Shown here piece after piece: positions 30,082-36,982 of a DNA stretch of 37,325 bases. The first letter of the stretch is position 1. Every line of letters begins with the position of its first letter. A model generated the notes under the pieces. The model had not been told where the DNA came from. It saw only the letters and a list, made by a program, of their open reading frames with translations, and ran no database searches. The translations under genes were made by a program, and so were the position numbers. This DNA comes from a virus: the IMG/VR virus record IMGVR_UViG_3300035698_017730, positions 1 through 37,325 of that record; one strand, given 5' to 3'.

Positions 30082-31865
30082 CAAATCCCCAACCTCTTCC
30101 GCCGCTGCGCATCCTTCCGAGACTTCACATGCCCCGTACCCACGCCAGCCAGCACCGGCCTGATACTCCCCACATCCAGACCAGGCAGCCGCTCATTGCC
30201 CTGCCTGGTCAACCCAAAGTCCACGTCACGCATCCCCATCAGACCCGCACCCACAGCAGGCAACACAAAGTTGATATTGTACCGCTTGGCCAGAGTCCGC
30301 AACCGAGAGCAGGCAAACCACCACGCCATCAACACATCATCGCTCTCAAATCGAGGCCAGTAGTGCGCCTCGTTTATCAACAAATCCGTCAGCGTAATAG
30401 ACCGCTGATCGCCACGAGGCACCTTGTGCCGGCCCTGCTCCACCATAGCACTCAGAGAGGGGATGCCAACAGAGAAATCGTTCTTGTTGGCCCCCGTGAA
30501 AAACGGCCTCACACTCATAAACCCCGACGACGCTTCGGGCAAGTCCGCGATCAGGTACTGCTGCACCCCGTTGGACTCCACCATGATAGCACCGTCGTAC
30601 CTCTGCCACAGCTCCACGATCTTGCGTTTCTGCTTCGTGGGCGACATCCCCTTCTCGTGGAAAATGTCCAGCCACACAATGCGCCCCTCTTTATCCAGTC
30701 CCAGCGTCACCGCTGCGAAGTGGCTGGCCTTCTTCGCACCAGAGATAGCTGGGTCAACCCCCGTCACCTTCACCAACGCGCCGTCGTGGTTCTCAATCGG
30801 CAACACCAAGTCAGTGTCGTAACACCGCCGGAACCACGGCATCGGGAAGTGCGAATCCTCGTCCGACATTACACGAAGTAAATAGTTGCGGTTGAACTGG
30901 ACGCTACCTTGAGCCTGCCTTCGCTTCATCAGCGCGTCATAGGGCCACTTTTCGGGCCACAGCACCCGTTTAGTGTCGTCGTCCAGGATGGCGGGCGACT
31001 GGAAGTTCTTAAAGGCTTCGTTCTTGAGCAGGTCTTGGTAGAGGTCTCGGTAGCTCTTGGGGGTCCCCACCACCACGCACTGGCCGTCCCGCACGATCAT
31101 GCTGAGGGAGTCTTGAAACCATGACTTGGCCTTTTCGCACTGGAACTCTGTGGCCGAGTTGTCGTCGTCAATGCAGTCGTCGTAGATATTCACGTCACTA
31201 CGACGACCAATGGTGGGCGACCCCATGCCCAGCGCAACTACAGTCTGGTCTTTCTCGATCTGTATCTGGGTGGGGTCGTCGGCTGCCGCTACCCTGCGCC
31301 GCACCGTGATCCCGTCCGTCAGCCATCCCCGCCCCATCGGGAGGGGGAAGCCCTCATAGTCCTCCGAGAAGGCGTCCCGTGTGCCAAACCCTGCAAGGAT
31401 GTAGGGGTTGTGATCCAGGTGGCCCTTGAGGCCACTCAAGAACATTCGAGCTTGCTCCATCGTGTTGCTCAGTAAGGCGATTCGCACCGACCTATCACAG
31501 CAGATCCGCCAGAGGGGGTAGAAGATGCTATTCAGAGAAGATTTGGCGTGTTCTCTCGACGTGAGGTTGATGTAGTAGGGGTGCCTTGCCAGCAACCAGT
31601 ACCACCCATCCCCCTTCCGCCCGTGGAAGTCGGGAATAGCCAGAGGGGGACGGACGAAGTTCTCTACGAAGAAGACGAGGGACTCGTGGTGCTTCTCGGC
31701 CCGCTCCTCGCTCCACGCGGGAAACTCTAGCCCTTGCCTATAAAGGGAAAGCACCAGATTCGCCCGCAGCGTCAGGGGCGACAGGTGCTTCAACGTCTCT
31801 AATGTCTCCTGGCTCAACTGTGATTGTGGGGCCAGTGATTTGTTGTTGTGCTCGCTCGGCGACAT
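30081..31865 (-). CDS. terL: Terminase large subunit
   Basis: A 594-residue protein. The ATPase half has ALLSNTMEQARMFLSGLKGHL (adenine/coupling region) and SDVNIYDDCIDDDNS as Walker B with nearby acidic residues. The nuclease half has VTGVDPAISG, IMVESNGVQQYLI and ESDDVLMAWWFACSRL, the three acidic clusters of the RNase H-like fold. It cuts and pumps DNA into procapsids. The frame starts at ATG 31865 with no clear SD and overlaps the small-terminase gene by 128 bases. A start further in, for example a TTG near 31793 after AGGAG, is possible. Confidence 0.9.
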   Translation of the reverse strand: MSPSEHNNKSLAPQSQLSQETLETLKHLSPLTLRANLVLSLYRQGLEFPAWSEERAEKHHESLVFFVENFVRPPLAIPDFHGRKGDGWYWLLARHPYYINLTSREHAKSSLNSIFYPLWRICCDRSVRIALLSNTMEQARMFLSGLKGHLDHNPYILAGFGTRDAFSEDYEGFPLPMGRGWLTDGITVRRRVAAADDPTQIQIEKDQTVVALGMGSPTIGRRSDVNIYDDCIDDDNSATEFQCEKAKSWFQDSLSMIVRDGQCVVVGTPKSYRDLYQDLLKNEAFKNFQSPAILDDDTKRVLWPEKWPYDALMKRRQAQGSVQFNRNYLLRVMSDEDSHFPMPWFRRCYDTDLVLPIENHDGALVKVTGVDPAISGAKKASHFAAVTLGLDKEGRIVWLDIFHEKGMSPTKQKRKIVELWQRYDGAIMVESNGVQQYLIADLPEASSGFMSVRPFFTGANKNDFSVGIPSLSAMVEQGRHKVPRGDQRSITLTDLLINEAHYWPRFESDDVLMAWWFACSRLRTLAKRYNINFVLPAVGAGLMGMRDVDFGLTRQGNERLPGLDVGSIRPVLAGVGTGHVKSRKDAQRRKRLGI

Positions 31866-32439
31866 CTATAAAACTCGCAATCTCTTCTGTGGACAACCCC
31901 CGATCCAGCAGGGTCTCCACGGTGATGGGCGGCGGTAACTGTTGCTCTGTCTTGGTGACTCGCACGTCGGAGCGGGTCACATCCAGGTCGGTGCCCAGCA
32001 GTTTGAGCCACATCTTCTCTAGCTCTCTGTACTCCCGTATCAGCCTGGCCATGCCAGTGGGCGTGATGAGGTTCTTGTTCATGTCCCAGCCCCTGATGGC
32101 TGTGTCCATTAACCTCAACAGGTCGTCTGCCAGGCCGCCCCACTTCTCAATTCGCTGTGCAGCGACGGCAAACTGGTTGCGGCGCAGGTACTGATAGGTC
32201 GCGGCCAACAGTTCGTCGTCTTGGCCCGCCGCCTTCCCTACCATGTCCGAGTGCAAGATGAATTCCCGCACGTCGGTAAGGCTAACGTCCATAGCTTCCG
32301 CTATGGCAATCGGCCCCTTCCCCCGTATCAGGTCAACCTCAATCACCTGCTGCTGGCCAGGCGACAACGGGGTTTGCCCCTCGGTGCCGTCAGCACGGGC
32401 ATAGGGGAACATTTTCAGGGGCTGCTGCTGTTTGGCCAT
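31738..32439 (-). CDS. Putative terminase small subunit
   Basis: A 233-residue protein directly upstream of the large terminase. An N-terminal helix-turn-helix (IEVDLIRGKGPIAIAEAMDVSLTDVREF, residues about 30-57) could recognise packaging sites. The middle is a long helical oligomerisation region (YLRRNQFAVAAQRIEKWGG; ARLIREYRELEKMWLKLL), and the tail is Pro/Glu-rich. This matches small terminases in order and layout. The ATG at 32439 has GGGAGTG upstream. In-frame starts further upstream lack an SD. Confidence 0.7.
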   Translation of the reverse strand: MAKQQQPLKMFPYARADGTEGQTPLSPGQQQVIEVDLIRGKGPIAIAEAMDVSLTDVREFILHSDMVGKAAGQDDELLAATYQYLRRNQFAVAAQRIEKWGGLADDLLRLMDTAIRGWDMNKNLITPTGMARLIREYRELEKMWLKLLGTDLDVTRSDVRVTKTEQQLPPPITVETLLDRGLSTEEIASFIDVAERAQQQITGPTITVEPGDIRDVEAPVAPDAAGESGAFPL

Positions 32440-32498
32440 AGGGCTTTTGCACTCCCTAAACATAATAAAAGTGGAGTCTGAAAATAGGAAATTGGTAC

Positions 32499-32527
32499 TT
32501 GACAAACTTGAAGAAATGTGATATAAT
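32499..32527 (+). promoter_or_regulatory. Sigma-70 promoter of the early plus-strand operon
   Basis: TTGACA (32499-32504), a 17-base spacer ending TGTGA and TATAAT (32522-32527). ATTGGTAC abuts the -35 at 32491-32498. Transcription would start near 32534 and run through the opposing promoter. Confidence 0.9.
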
Positions 32528-32568
32528 TAGTACAGGCGTTTCAATACAGCCCAAATCCCTACCCACAT

Positions 32569-32597
32569 ATTATATCACAAAATTGGGGGAATGTCAA
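32569..32597 (-). promoter_or_regulatory. Sigma-70 promoter of the packaging/head operon
   Basis: On the minus strand TTGACA (32592-32597), a 17-base spacer ending TGTGA and TATAAT (32569-32574). It faces the plus promoter 42 bases away, and its -35 lies at the start of the LexA-like gene. Confidence 0.9.
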
Positions 32598-32599
32598 GT

Positions 32600-32845
32600 A
32601 TGAATATTATGCGTTATAGGGTACTGCGAGCGATTCAATCTCTCCGTGTCGCTAACGACATCAGCCCGTCCTACGATGAGATTGCCGAGGAAGTCGGCCT
32701 CCAGAATCGTGCCAGCGTACATTATCACGTAAAGAAGCTCACCAAAGAGGGACTACTGTTGGCCAGGGTAAGGGCGAAAGCCAGGACACTCTTGTTGAGC
32801 GATGCTGGCAAAGAGTTTCTGGCCAAGATCATTTTGGACAAATAA
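32600..32845 (+). CDS. LexA-like DNA-binding domain without protease
   Basis: An 81-residue winged helix-turn-helix. MRYRVLRAIQSLRVANDISPSYDEIAEEVGLQNRASVHYHVKKLTKEGLL follows the LexA N-terminal pattern closely (PSYxEIAxxxGLxSxxxVxxHxxxLxxxGLL). There is no cleavage site or Ser-Lys peptidase domain, so it could not be inactivated by RecA. GGGGGA lies nine bases before ATG 32600. An ATG at 32591 in the same frame is too close to it. As first gene of the early operon, sitting on the opposing promoter, it is a good candidate for the switch repressor and for a protein that binds the palindromic repeats. Confidence 0.8.
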   Translation: MNIMRYRVLRAIQSLRVANDISPSYDEIAEEVGLQNRASVHYHVKKLTKEGLLLARVRAKARTLLLSDAGKEFLAKIILDK

Positions 32846-32860
32846 TGAGGAAGAAACACA

Positions 32861-33052
32861 ATGACCCACTGGCGAATAAAGAAATGGCGCGTAACGGGCC
32901 ACTGCTCCAATTGCGGACACACCATAAACAAAGATTATGAGTGCCGCAAAGAGGAACTGGGCCACAAGATTTGGTGGATAGACCGCTGCCTCAAATGCCG
33001 CCAAATAGACTTCCACTACAACATTGAAGAACTCAAGGAGGAAACCCCATGA
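32861..33052 (+). CDS. Small zinc-ribbon protein
   Basis: A 63-residue protein with two cysteine pairs (GHCSNCGHTIN and DRCLKCRQ), about 25 residues apart, forming a probable zinc ribbon. The rest is basic and aromatic. SD GAGGAAGAAACACA. It may bind nucleic acid, but no specific family is recognised. Its end overlaps the next start. Confidence 0.6.
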   Translation: MTHWRIKKWRVTGHCSNCGHTINKDYECRKEELGHKIWWIDRCLKCRQIDFHYNIEELKEETP

Positions 33053-33495
33053 TTCGTTTTATTGACCTGTCCTATCAGATTGGCCCTATAATTGAGTTTG
33101 CTTGGTTCGACACTGTTCCTGGCCGCTTTCTGGCGTTTGATAGCTTCCAGGCTTGGAATACGTGGGAGGAATTTCTATATGCTTACAATGCCCACTACGG
33201 ACCCAAGCCAGACCTTGCCCGCCTTGAACGCCTTTTCCCAGAAGATTGGGGTGTCCCGAAACAAGAATTGCCCGCCTTAATGAGTCGGGCCATCATTGCT
33301 ACCACACAGTGTGACCACGACTGGCACAATCCGCACATAACAGGAGAACGTGACTTCTACGACCAGGGATTGCATCAGGCCATTCTCACAACAACGTGCC
33401 GAATCTGTGATGGTTGGAAACAGGAAGTTTGGAAAACGCCTCTTTGGTACTACATGGGAATGGGAGACGAGGTAATAGCGAAGGAGGAAACCTAA
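33049..33495 (+). CDS. Protein of unknown function
   Basis: A 148-residue protein, MIRFIDLSYQIGPIIEFAWFD, aromatic-rich. A CDHDWHNPH ... TTCRICDGW region (residues about 98-126) has enough Cys and His for one metal site, similar to short phage zinc proteins. SD AAGGAGGAAACCCC is strong. A partial repeat half-site (33396-33406) lies in its coding region. No family recognised. Confidence 0.6.
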   Translation: MIRFIDLSYQIGPIIEFAWFDTVPGRFLAFDSFQAWNTWEEFLYAYNAHYGPKPDLARLERLFPEDWGVPKQELPALMSRAIIATTQCDHDWHNPHITGERDFYDQGLHQAILTTTCRICDGWKQEVWKTPLWYYMGMGDEVIAKEET

Positions 33496-33496
33496 T

Positions 33497-33745
33497 ATGC
33501 CAAAGTACAATTTCATCCATACGGCAGAAGCATACAAAATGAGTCCCGCCGATGTCAAAGACCGTGACACATTTCCCATCAAGGTGGTGGCTATAGCAGG
33601 CCACGGTAACGACTGGTCTGCCTATTACGGGCCGACTGACAAGACAGACGAAGAGATTGCAATGTACGGCGACAAGCTCACCCGTGATCAAGCCGAACCG
33701 CTGTTCTATGCCTTAAGCAATAGCGGTCGGCATTACAGAGAATAG
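33497..33745 (+). CDS. Small protein of unknown function
   Basis: An 82-residue protein, MPKYNFIHTAEAYKMSPADV, with a strand pair (FPIKVVAIAGHGNDWSAYYG) and a C-terminal helix (TRDQAEPLFYALSNSG). SD AAGGAGGAAACCTAAT. It could be a small phage regulator or inhibitor of the early region, but no motif supports a name. Confidence 0.6.
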   Translation: MPKYNFIHTAEAYKMSPADVKDRDTFPIKVVAIAGHGNDWSAYYGPTDKTDEEIAMYGDKLTRDQAEPLFYALSNSGRHYRE

Positions 33746-33750
33746 GTCAT

Positions 33751-33771
33751 AAAGTGCAGATTCGGCACAAT
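33751..33771. repeat. Palindromic regulatory repeat, copy R7
   Basis: Core GTGCAGATTCGGCAC at 33754-33768 with a left AAA arm. It is in the 39-base gap before the nuclease gene and ends 16 bases before the ATG at 33785, just upstream of the GGGGGGAG SD. Confidence 0.85.
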
Positions 33772-33784
33772 TTAGGGGGGAGAA

Positions 33785-34405
33785 ATGGGCAAGAGCGACC
33801 TTGAGTATGCGTTCCTGAACCGCTGGCTAACACTGACAAATGAGCTAGAGCCTATGCACGACTATCCCTTTGTGCGGGACGTGGTGGGACATGGCCCTGG
33901 CATACGCAAACGGCTCAAGGATGCGGGCCTGAAAGACTGGCGGTTTGACTGGGCCTGGGTTGAGCAGAAAGTAGCGGTGGAGTGCGAGGGGGGGATTTGG
34001 ACTGCTGGCCGCCATGTGCGGGGCAGTGGCTACGAGGGGGACTGCATCAAGTATAACTTTGCCCAGGCGCAGGGCTGGTCGCTCTACCGCTTCACGGCGG
34101 GGATGCTTGACCGAGACCCCATTGGCTGCATCAACCAGGTAGAAGCGGCGGTGAAGGGCGGGGCGGACGATCTGATGCCGTGCGGCCACAGTCGGGAGTC
34201 CGTGCGGGGGGACGGAATGACCCACTGGTGCGCGGAGTGCGAGGGGGAGATACCCTTCACCGACCCGCTAGACGAAGTGATTGAGCGGTGGCGGGAGCGC
34301 ACGCTGGCTGGCTTGAACCACACGCCAGAGCAGATGCAAGCAATGTACGACGAGATGAAGGAGGCACAACGCGATGCACAGAACAGGATTGAGGGCCAAG
34401 ATTGA
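33785..34405 (+). CDS. PD-(D/E)XK-like phage nuclease with zinc finger
   Basis: A 206-residue protein. WRFDWAWVEQKVAVECEGGIW (residues about 52-72) carries the Asp and Glu-x-Glu of a PD-(D/E)XK-like core, followed by RHVRGSGYEGDCIKYNFAQAQGWSLYRFT, a common pattern in phage nucleases related to Vsr and Holliday resolvase-like enzymes. The C-terminal half holds CGHSRES ... WCAEC, a probable zinc finger, and a helical tail. It may process replication or recombination intermediates. SD GGGGGGAGAA and repeat R7 lie upstream. Confidence 0.7.
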   Translation: MGKSDLEYAFLNRWLTLTNELEPMHDYPFVRDVVGHGPGIRKRLKDAGLKDWRFDWAWVEQKVAVECEGGIWTAGRHVRGSGYEGDCIKYNFAQAQGWSLYRFTAGMLDRDPIGCINQVEAAVKGGADDLMPCGHSRESVRGDGMTHWCAECEGEIPFTDPLDEVIERWRERTLAGLNHTPEQMQAMYDEMKEAQRDAQNRIEGQD

Positions 34406-34487
34406 CAATGTGTTCAAGCTGATCGTCGGGACTTGCATCCTGACATTCATCGTGATAATCATACGGGGATTGGCAATGGGGAGATAG
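34374..34487 (+). CDS. Very small single-pass membrane protein
   Basis: A 37-residue frame, MHRTGLRAKIDNVFKLIVG, with one membrane helix (residues about 14-33) and basic residues at the ends. AGGAGGCACAACGCG before the ATG is a strong SD and lies inside the nuclease gene end. Clean spacing to the next gene supports it. Function unknown, though small toxin-like or lysis-related peptides look similar. Confidence 0.5.
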   Translation: MHRTGLRAKIDNVFKLIVGTCILTFIVIIIRGLAMGR

Positions 34488-34490
34488 CAA

Positions 34491-35009
34491 ATGGCTAACC
34501 AAAGAGGCGGTTTCTTTCGCAGCATGATCATCGGGCGTCTTCTGGGGGGCATCGCGCCACGAGAAACTATAAAATTCTCGCGAGAGTCGGAAGTCCAAAT
34601 TCCCCGCTGGCAAACCTGGGAGCTTGTGCTCAACGTAAACGTGATGATTGCCGTCGCCATCTTCCTCATCTGCTGGCTACTTGAGTGGAAAGCCAACGGG
34701 GATATGTACTACGTCATCCGCCACCTCGCGCCCTGGAAGCGCATCATCCGCCTCTGGCTGCTGTTTGCCACCTGGCCAGGGATACTCATAGCCTACTTCA
34801 TTTCAGCACGGCGCCAAGCCAAAGAGCTTTGGAGCCGCAACTGGGAGCAGTGGGACGCCATTGACCGAAGCATGAAATATCTAAATCAAGACGAACAGGA
34901 CATGCGGAGCGCGCCCGCCAACGCACCCGCCGAAATCCCGATAGCCCTCATGGAAAATTGGACAGATGAAAATGCCCGCGATCTTTGGGAAGAAGACCAA
35001 GCAAAATAA
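34491..35009 (+). CDS. Membrane protein of unknown function
   Basis: A 172-residue protein with two membrane helices (residues about 47-65 and 86-105) separated by a positively charged loop, then an acidic cytoplasmic tail (ENWTDENARDLWEEDQAK). SD GGAGATAGCAA. It stands just before the FtsK-like gene and might anchor it at the membrane, which is only a guess from position. Confidence 0.6.
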   Translation: MANQRGGFFRSMIIGRLLGGIAPRETIKFSRESEVQIPRWQTWELVLNVNVMIAVAIFLICWLLEWKANGDMYYVIRHLAPWKRIIRLWLLFATWPGILIAYFISARRQAKELWSRNWEQWDAIDRSMKYLNQDEQDMRSAPANAPAEIPIALMENWTDENARDLWEEDQAK

Positions 35010-35041
35010 GGAACGCAAAAAGACAAGAGAAGGAGGATGTC

Positions 35042-35290
35042 ATGGCAACATCAACATTAGCAAGCGGCCTGTGTGTAGGCGACGTACTACTCGGCAAGAG
35101 GATCGCAATTCTTGCACCATCCCGACGGGTCTCGAAAGGCGGTTCGCGTTACGGCTACATCATACCTATCACATTCCAGGATGGCACAACCATGAAGATA
35201 GACGAAGAAGCAGCCGTATTGGTTGAAAGGTATGAAATAGCAGAGGAGATACATGAGGTTCCCCATACTCAGGAAGACCAAACAGAATAA
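35042..35290 (+). CDS. Small protein of unknown function
   Basis: An 82-residue protein starting after AAGGAGGATGTC at ATG 35042; in-frame upstream starts lack an SD. Strand-rich middle (RYGYIIPITFQDGTTMKIDEEAAVLV) ending in a Glu-rich tail. The next gene begins within its last 13 codons, so the two are coupled. No family recognised. Confidence 0.6.
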   Translation: MATSTLASGLCVGDVLLGKRIAILAPSRRVSKGGSRYGYIIPITFQDGTTMKIDEEAAVLVERYEIAEEIHEVPHTQEDQTE

Positions 35291-36800
35291 AGACCTCCCC
35301 ACCGAGGTCGTCGCCCGCCAGGCCGTCGCCAAGCTACTCCACCGCCTCAACACGCGGCTGGGCTACACCAAGAAGGACGGCGAGGTACAACGCCTGCATT
35401 TGGCGGGGGAAGCAACGGGGCAGGCCCAGATCGTGATGAGTGCAGGGGGGCGATTCGTGCAGGTACTCGTAGACCTGCAACGCCTCCCCCGCAAGATCAC
35501 AGTAGACGACCTCACCGATCCCGCCCTCCTCCGCGACCTCACGGTCGTCGTGGGCAAGCCCGTCCGTGCAAGGGGGCGTGAGGGTCTGTTCATGTTCGGC
35601 ATTGACCTGCGGCCAGAGGAGTCGCCTCGCTACCGCCTTCCCAAGAGCGTCACCCTCGACCTGGGCAAGCGACCTGCTGGTCAGTACATGATTCCCCTGG
35701 GCGAGTCTGCCGACGGGCCGCTGTGGGGATCCCTCCTAGACAGCATCTATAATATTTTATTGGCGGGGCCTACCCGATCTGGAAAATCCAATCAACTCCA
35801 CAGTATGCTCTGTGCATTACTTGCCGCTCACGGGCCGGACACCCTCAAGCTGGCTATTATGGACGCCAAAGGAGGCGTTGAATTAGCAGCCTACGCCGGC
35901 CTTCCCCACCTGCTCTTTCCTATCGCCCGTGACGTGGGCGAGGCCCAGGCTCTGCTGCGCCAGCTAAACACAGAGGTTCATCGCCGCGAAGTGCTTCTGA
36001 AGGGGAAAGGGGTACGCAATTGGCAAGACTACAACAAGCAGGTACTCCCTGACGAGCAACTGCCCCTCATTGTGCTAGTTATAGACGAGTTTCTAGTCCT
36101 GACCGTTGATGCGGGCGGCGCCACCCTCAATGTCCCCTTCACTCGCGAATTAGTTAAATTCGTCACGAAGGTTTGCGCCTTCGGTTTCCGTTGTCCAATC
36201 TCCGTCAGCATGGCCAAGAGCGTAATCATGGATACCAGCATCCGCACCGCCTGTACTACGCGCTTTTCATTTTGGGCCGTGAGCAAGGCCGAGGCCCAAC
36301 TAGCCCTGGGTACATTACCCGAAGGCATCAAGCTCCCCGCCCGCAATATCCCAGGCCGCGCCCTGGTGCGCATTGACAGTCAGTTCTACGAGCTCCAGAC
36401 CTATCACACCCCTACTGATCTGACCCAGGCTATCATCGCCCGCGCCGGCGCCGTCAATGGCTACCCGTTGCTCACCGACCAAGAACGCACCGTCGCCCAG
36501 TACGCCGTCCACGAGTTAGCCGGCGCGTTCAACCTAGCAGCCATCTACGAATGGATGGGGCCCAAGAACGTCCCGCGCCACAACGGCGGCATCTCCTATC
36601 GCTATCTCAGGCAATTGGGGCAGGACTGGGAGCTTCGTGGCTGGCTCTCGGCGGATGGCGACCCCACCACTGCCCGCCGTGTCACCGATACTCTACTCAA
36701 GGCTCTGCAAGCGTGTCCCGTCGCCCTCACTATCGCCGAGCGGCGGCGCCGTGCTTGGGAGCTAGAACAAAGTGCCGAATCTGCACTTTTGGAGGAATAG
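35253..36800 (+). CDS. FtsK/SpoIIIE-like DNA translocase
   Basis: A 515-residue ATPase with Walker A AGPTRSGKS (residues about 171-179), Walker B LIVLVIDEF (272-280), and the FtsK-type strand LKLAIMDAKGGVELAAYAGLPHL between them. The C-terminal 100 residues look like a winged-helix DNA-binding part (AVAQYAVHELAGAFNLAAIYEWMG). There is no long N-terminal membrane region, so it resembles soluble translocases of phages and plasmids. It may move or partition phage DNA. The last ten residues are encoded by repeat R8. SD GAGGAGATAC. Confidence 0.85.
   Translation: MRFPILRKTKQNKDLPTEVVARQAVAKLLHRLNTRLGYTKKDGEVQRLHLAGEATGQAQIVMSAGGRFVQVLVDLQRLPRKITVDDLTDPALLRDLTVVVGKPVRARGREGLFMFGIDLRPEESPRYRLPKSVTLDLGKRPAGQYMIPLGESADGPLWGSLLDSIYNILLAGPTRSGKSNQLHSMLCALLAAHGPDTLKLAIMDAKGGVELAAYAGLPHLLFPIARDVGEAQALLRQLNTEVHRREVLLKGKGVRNWQDYNKQVLPDEQLPLIVLVIDEFLVLTVDAGGATLNVPFTRELVKFVTKVCAFGFRCPISVSMAKSVIMDTSIRTACTTRFSFWAVSKAEAQLALGTLPEGIKLPARNIPGRALVRIDSQFYELQTYHTPTDLTQAIIARAGAVNGYPLLTDQERTVAQYAVHELAGAFNLAAIYEWMGPKNVPRHNGGISYRYLRQLGQDWELRGWLSADGDPTTARRVTDTLLKALQACPVALTIAERRRRAWELEQSAESALLEE
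36769..36789. repeat. Palindromic regulatory repeat, copy R8
   Basis: Core GTGCCGAATCTGCAC at 36772-36786 with AAA and TTT arms. It overlaps the C-terminal codons of the translocase gene and ends 16 bases before the next ATG, immediately upstream of its SD. Confidence 0.9.
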
Positions 36801-36802
36801 CA

Positions 36803-36982
36803 ATGCGAAAACACTTTACCCGACTCTTCTGGGGCCTCTACGTCATCGGCGTCATCGCCTCAATCTCTGCGCTCATCTATGTCATCGTCGCCCGCTACCC
36901 CGACCCGACCAGAGCGTTTATGCTCTTCGCCCTCTGGCTGGCCTATGGCATAGGCTGGACGGTGAGGGGGGAGGGGGAATGA
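36803..36982 (+). CDS. Small two-helix membrane protein
   Basis: A 59-residue protein, MRKHFTRLFWGLYVIGVIA, with two membrane helices (residues about 8-29 and 36-52) and a basic start. SD GGAGGAATAGCA. It is downstream of repeat R8 and overlaps the methyltransferase start. Size and topology fit a holin, but no lysin lies nearby in the window, so the role is open. Confidence 0.55.
   Translation: MRKHFTRLFWGLYVIGVIASISALIYVIVARYPDPTRAFMLFALWLAYGIGWTVRGEGE

Noticed and set aside
33396-33410. Ninth copy of the palindrome
   Set aside because: Only GTGCCGAATCT matches; the right arm is absent.
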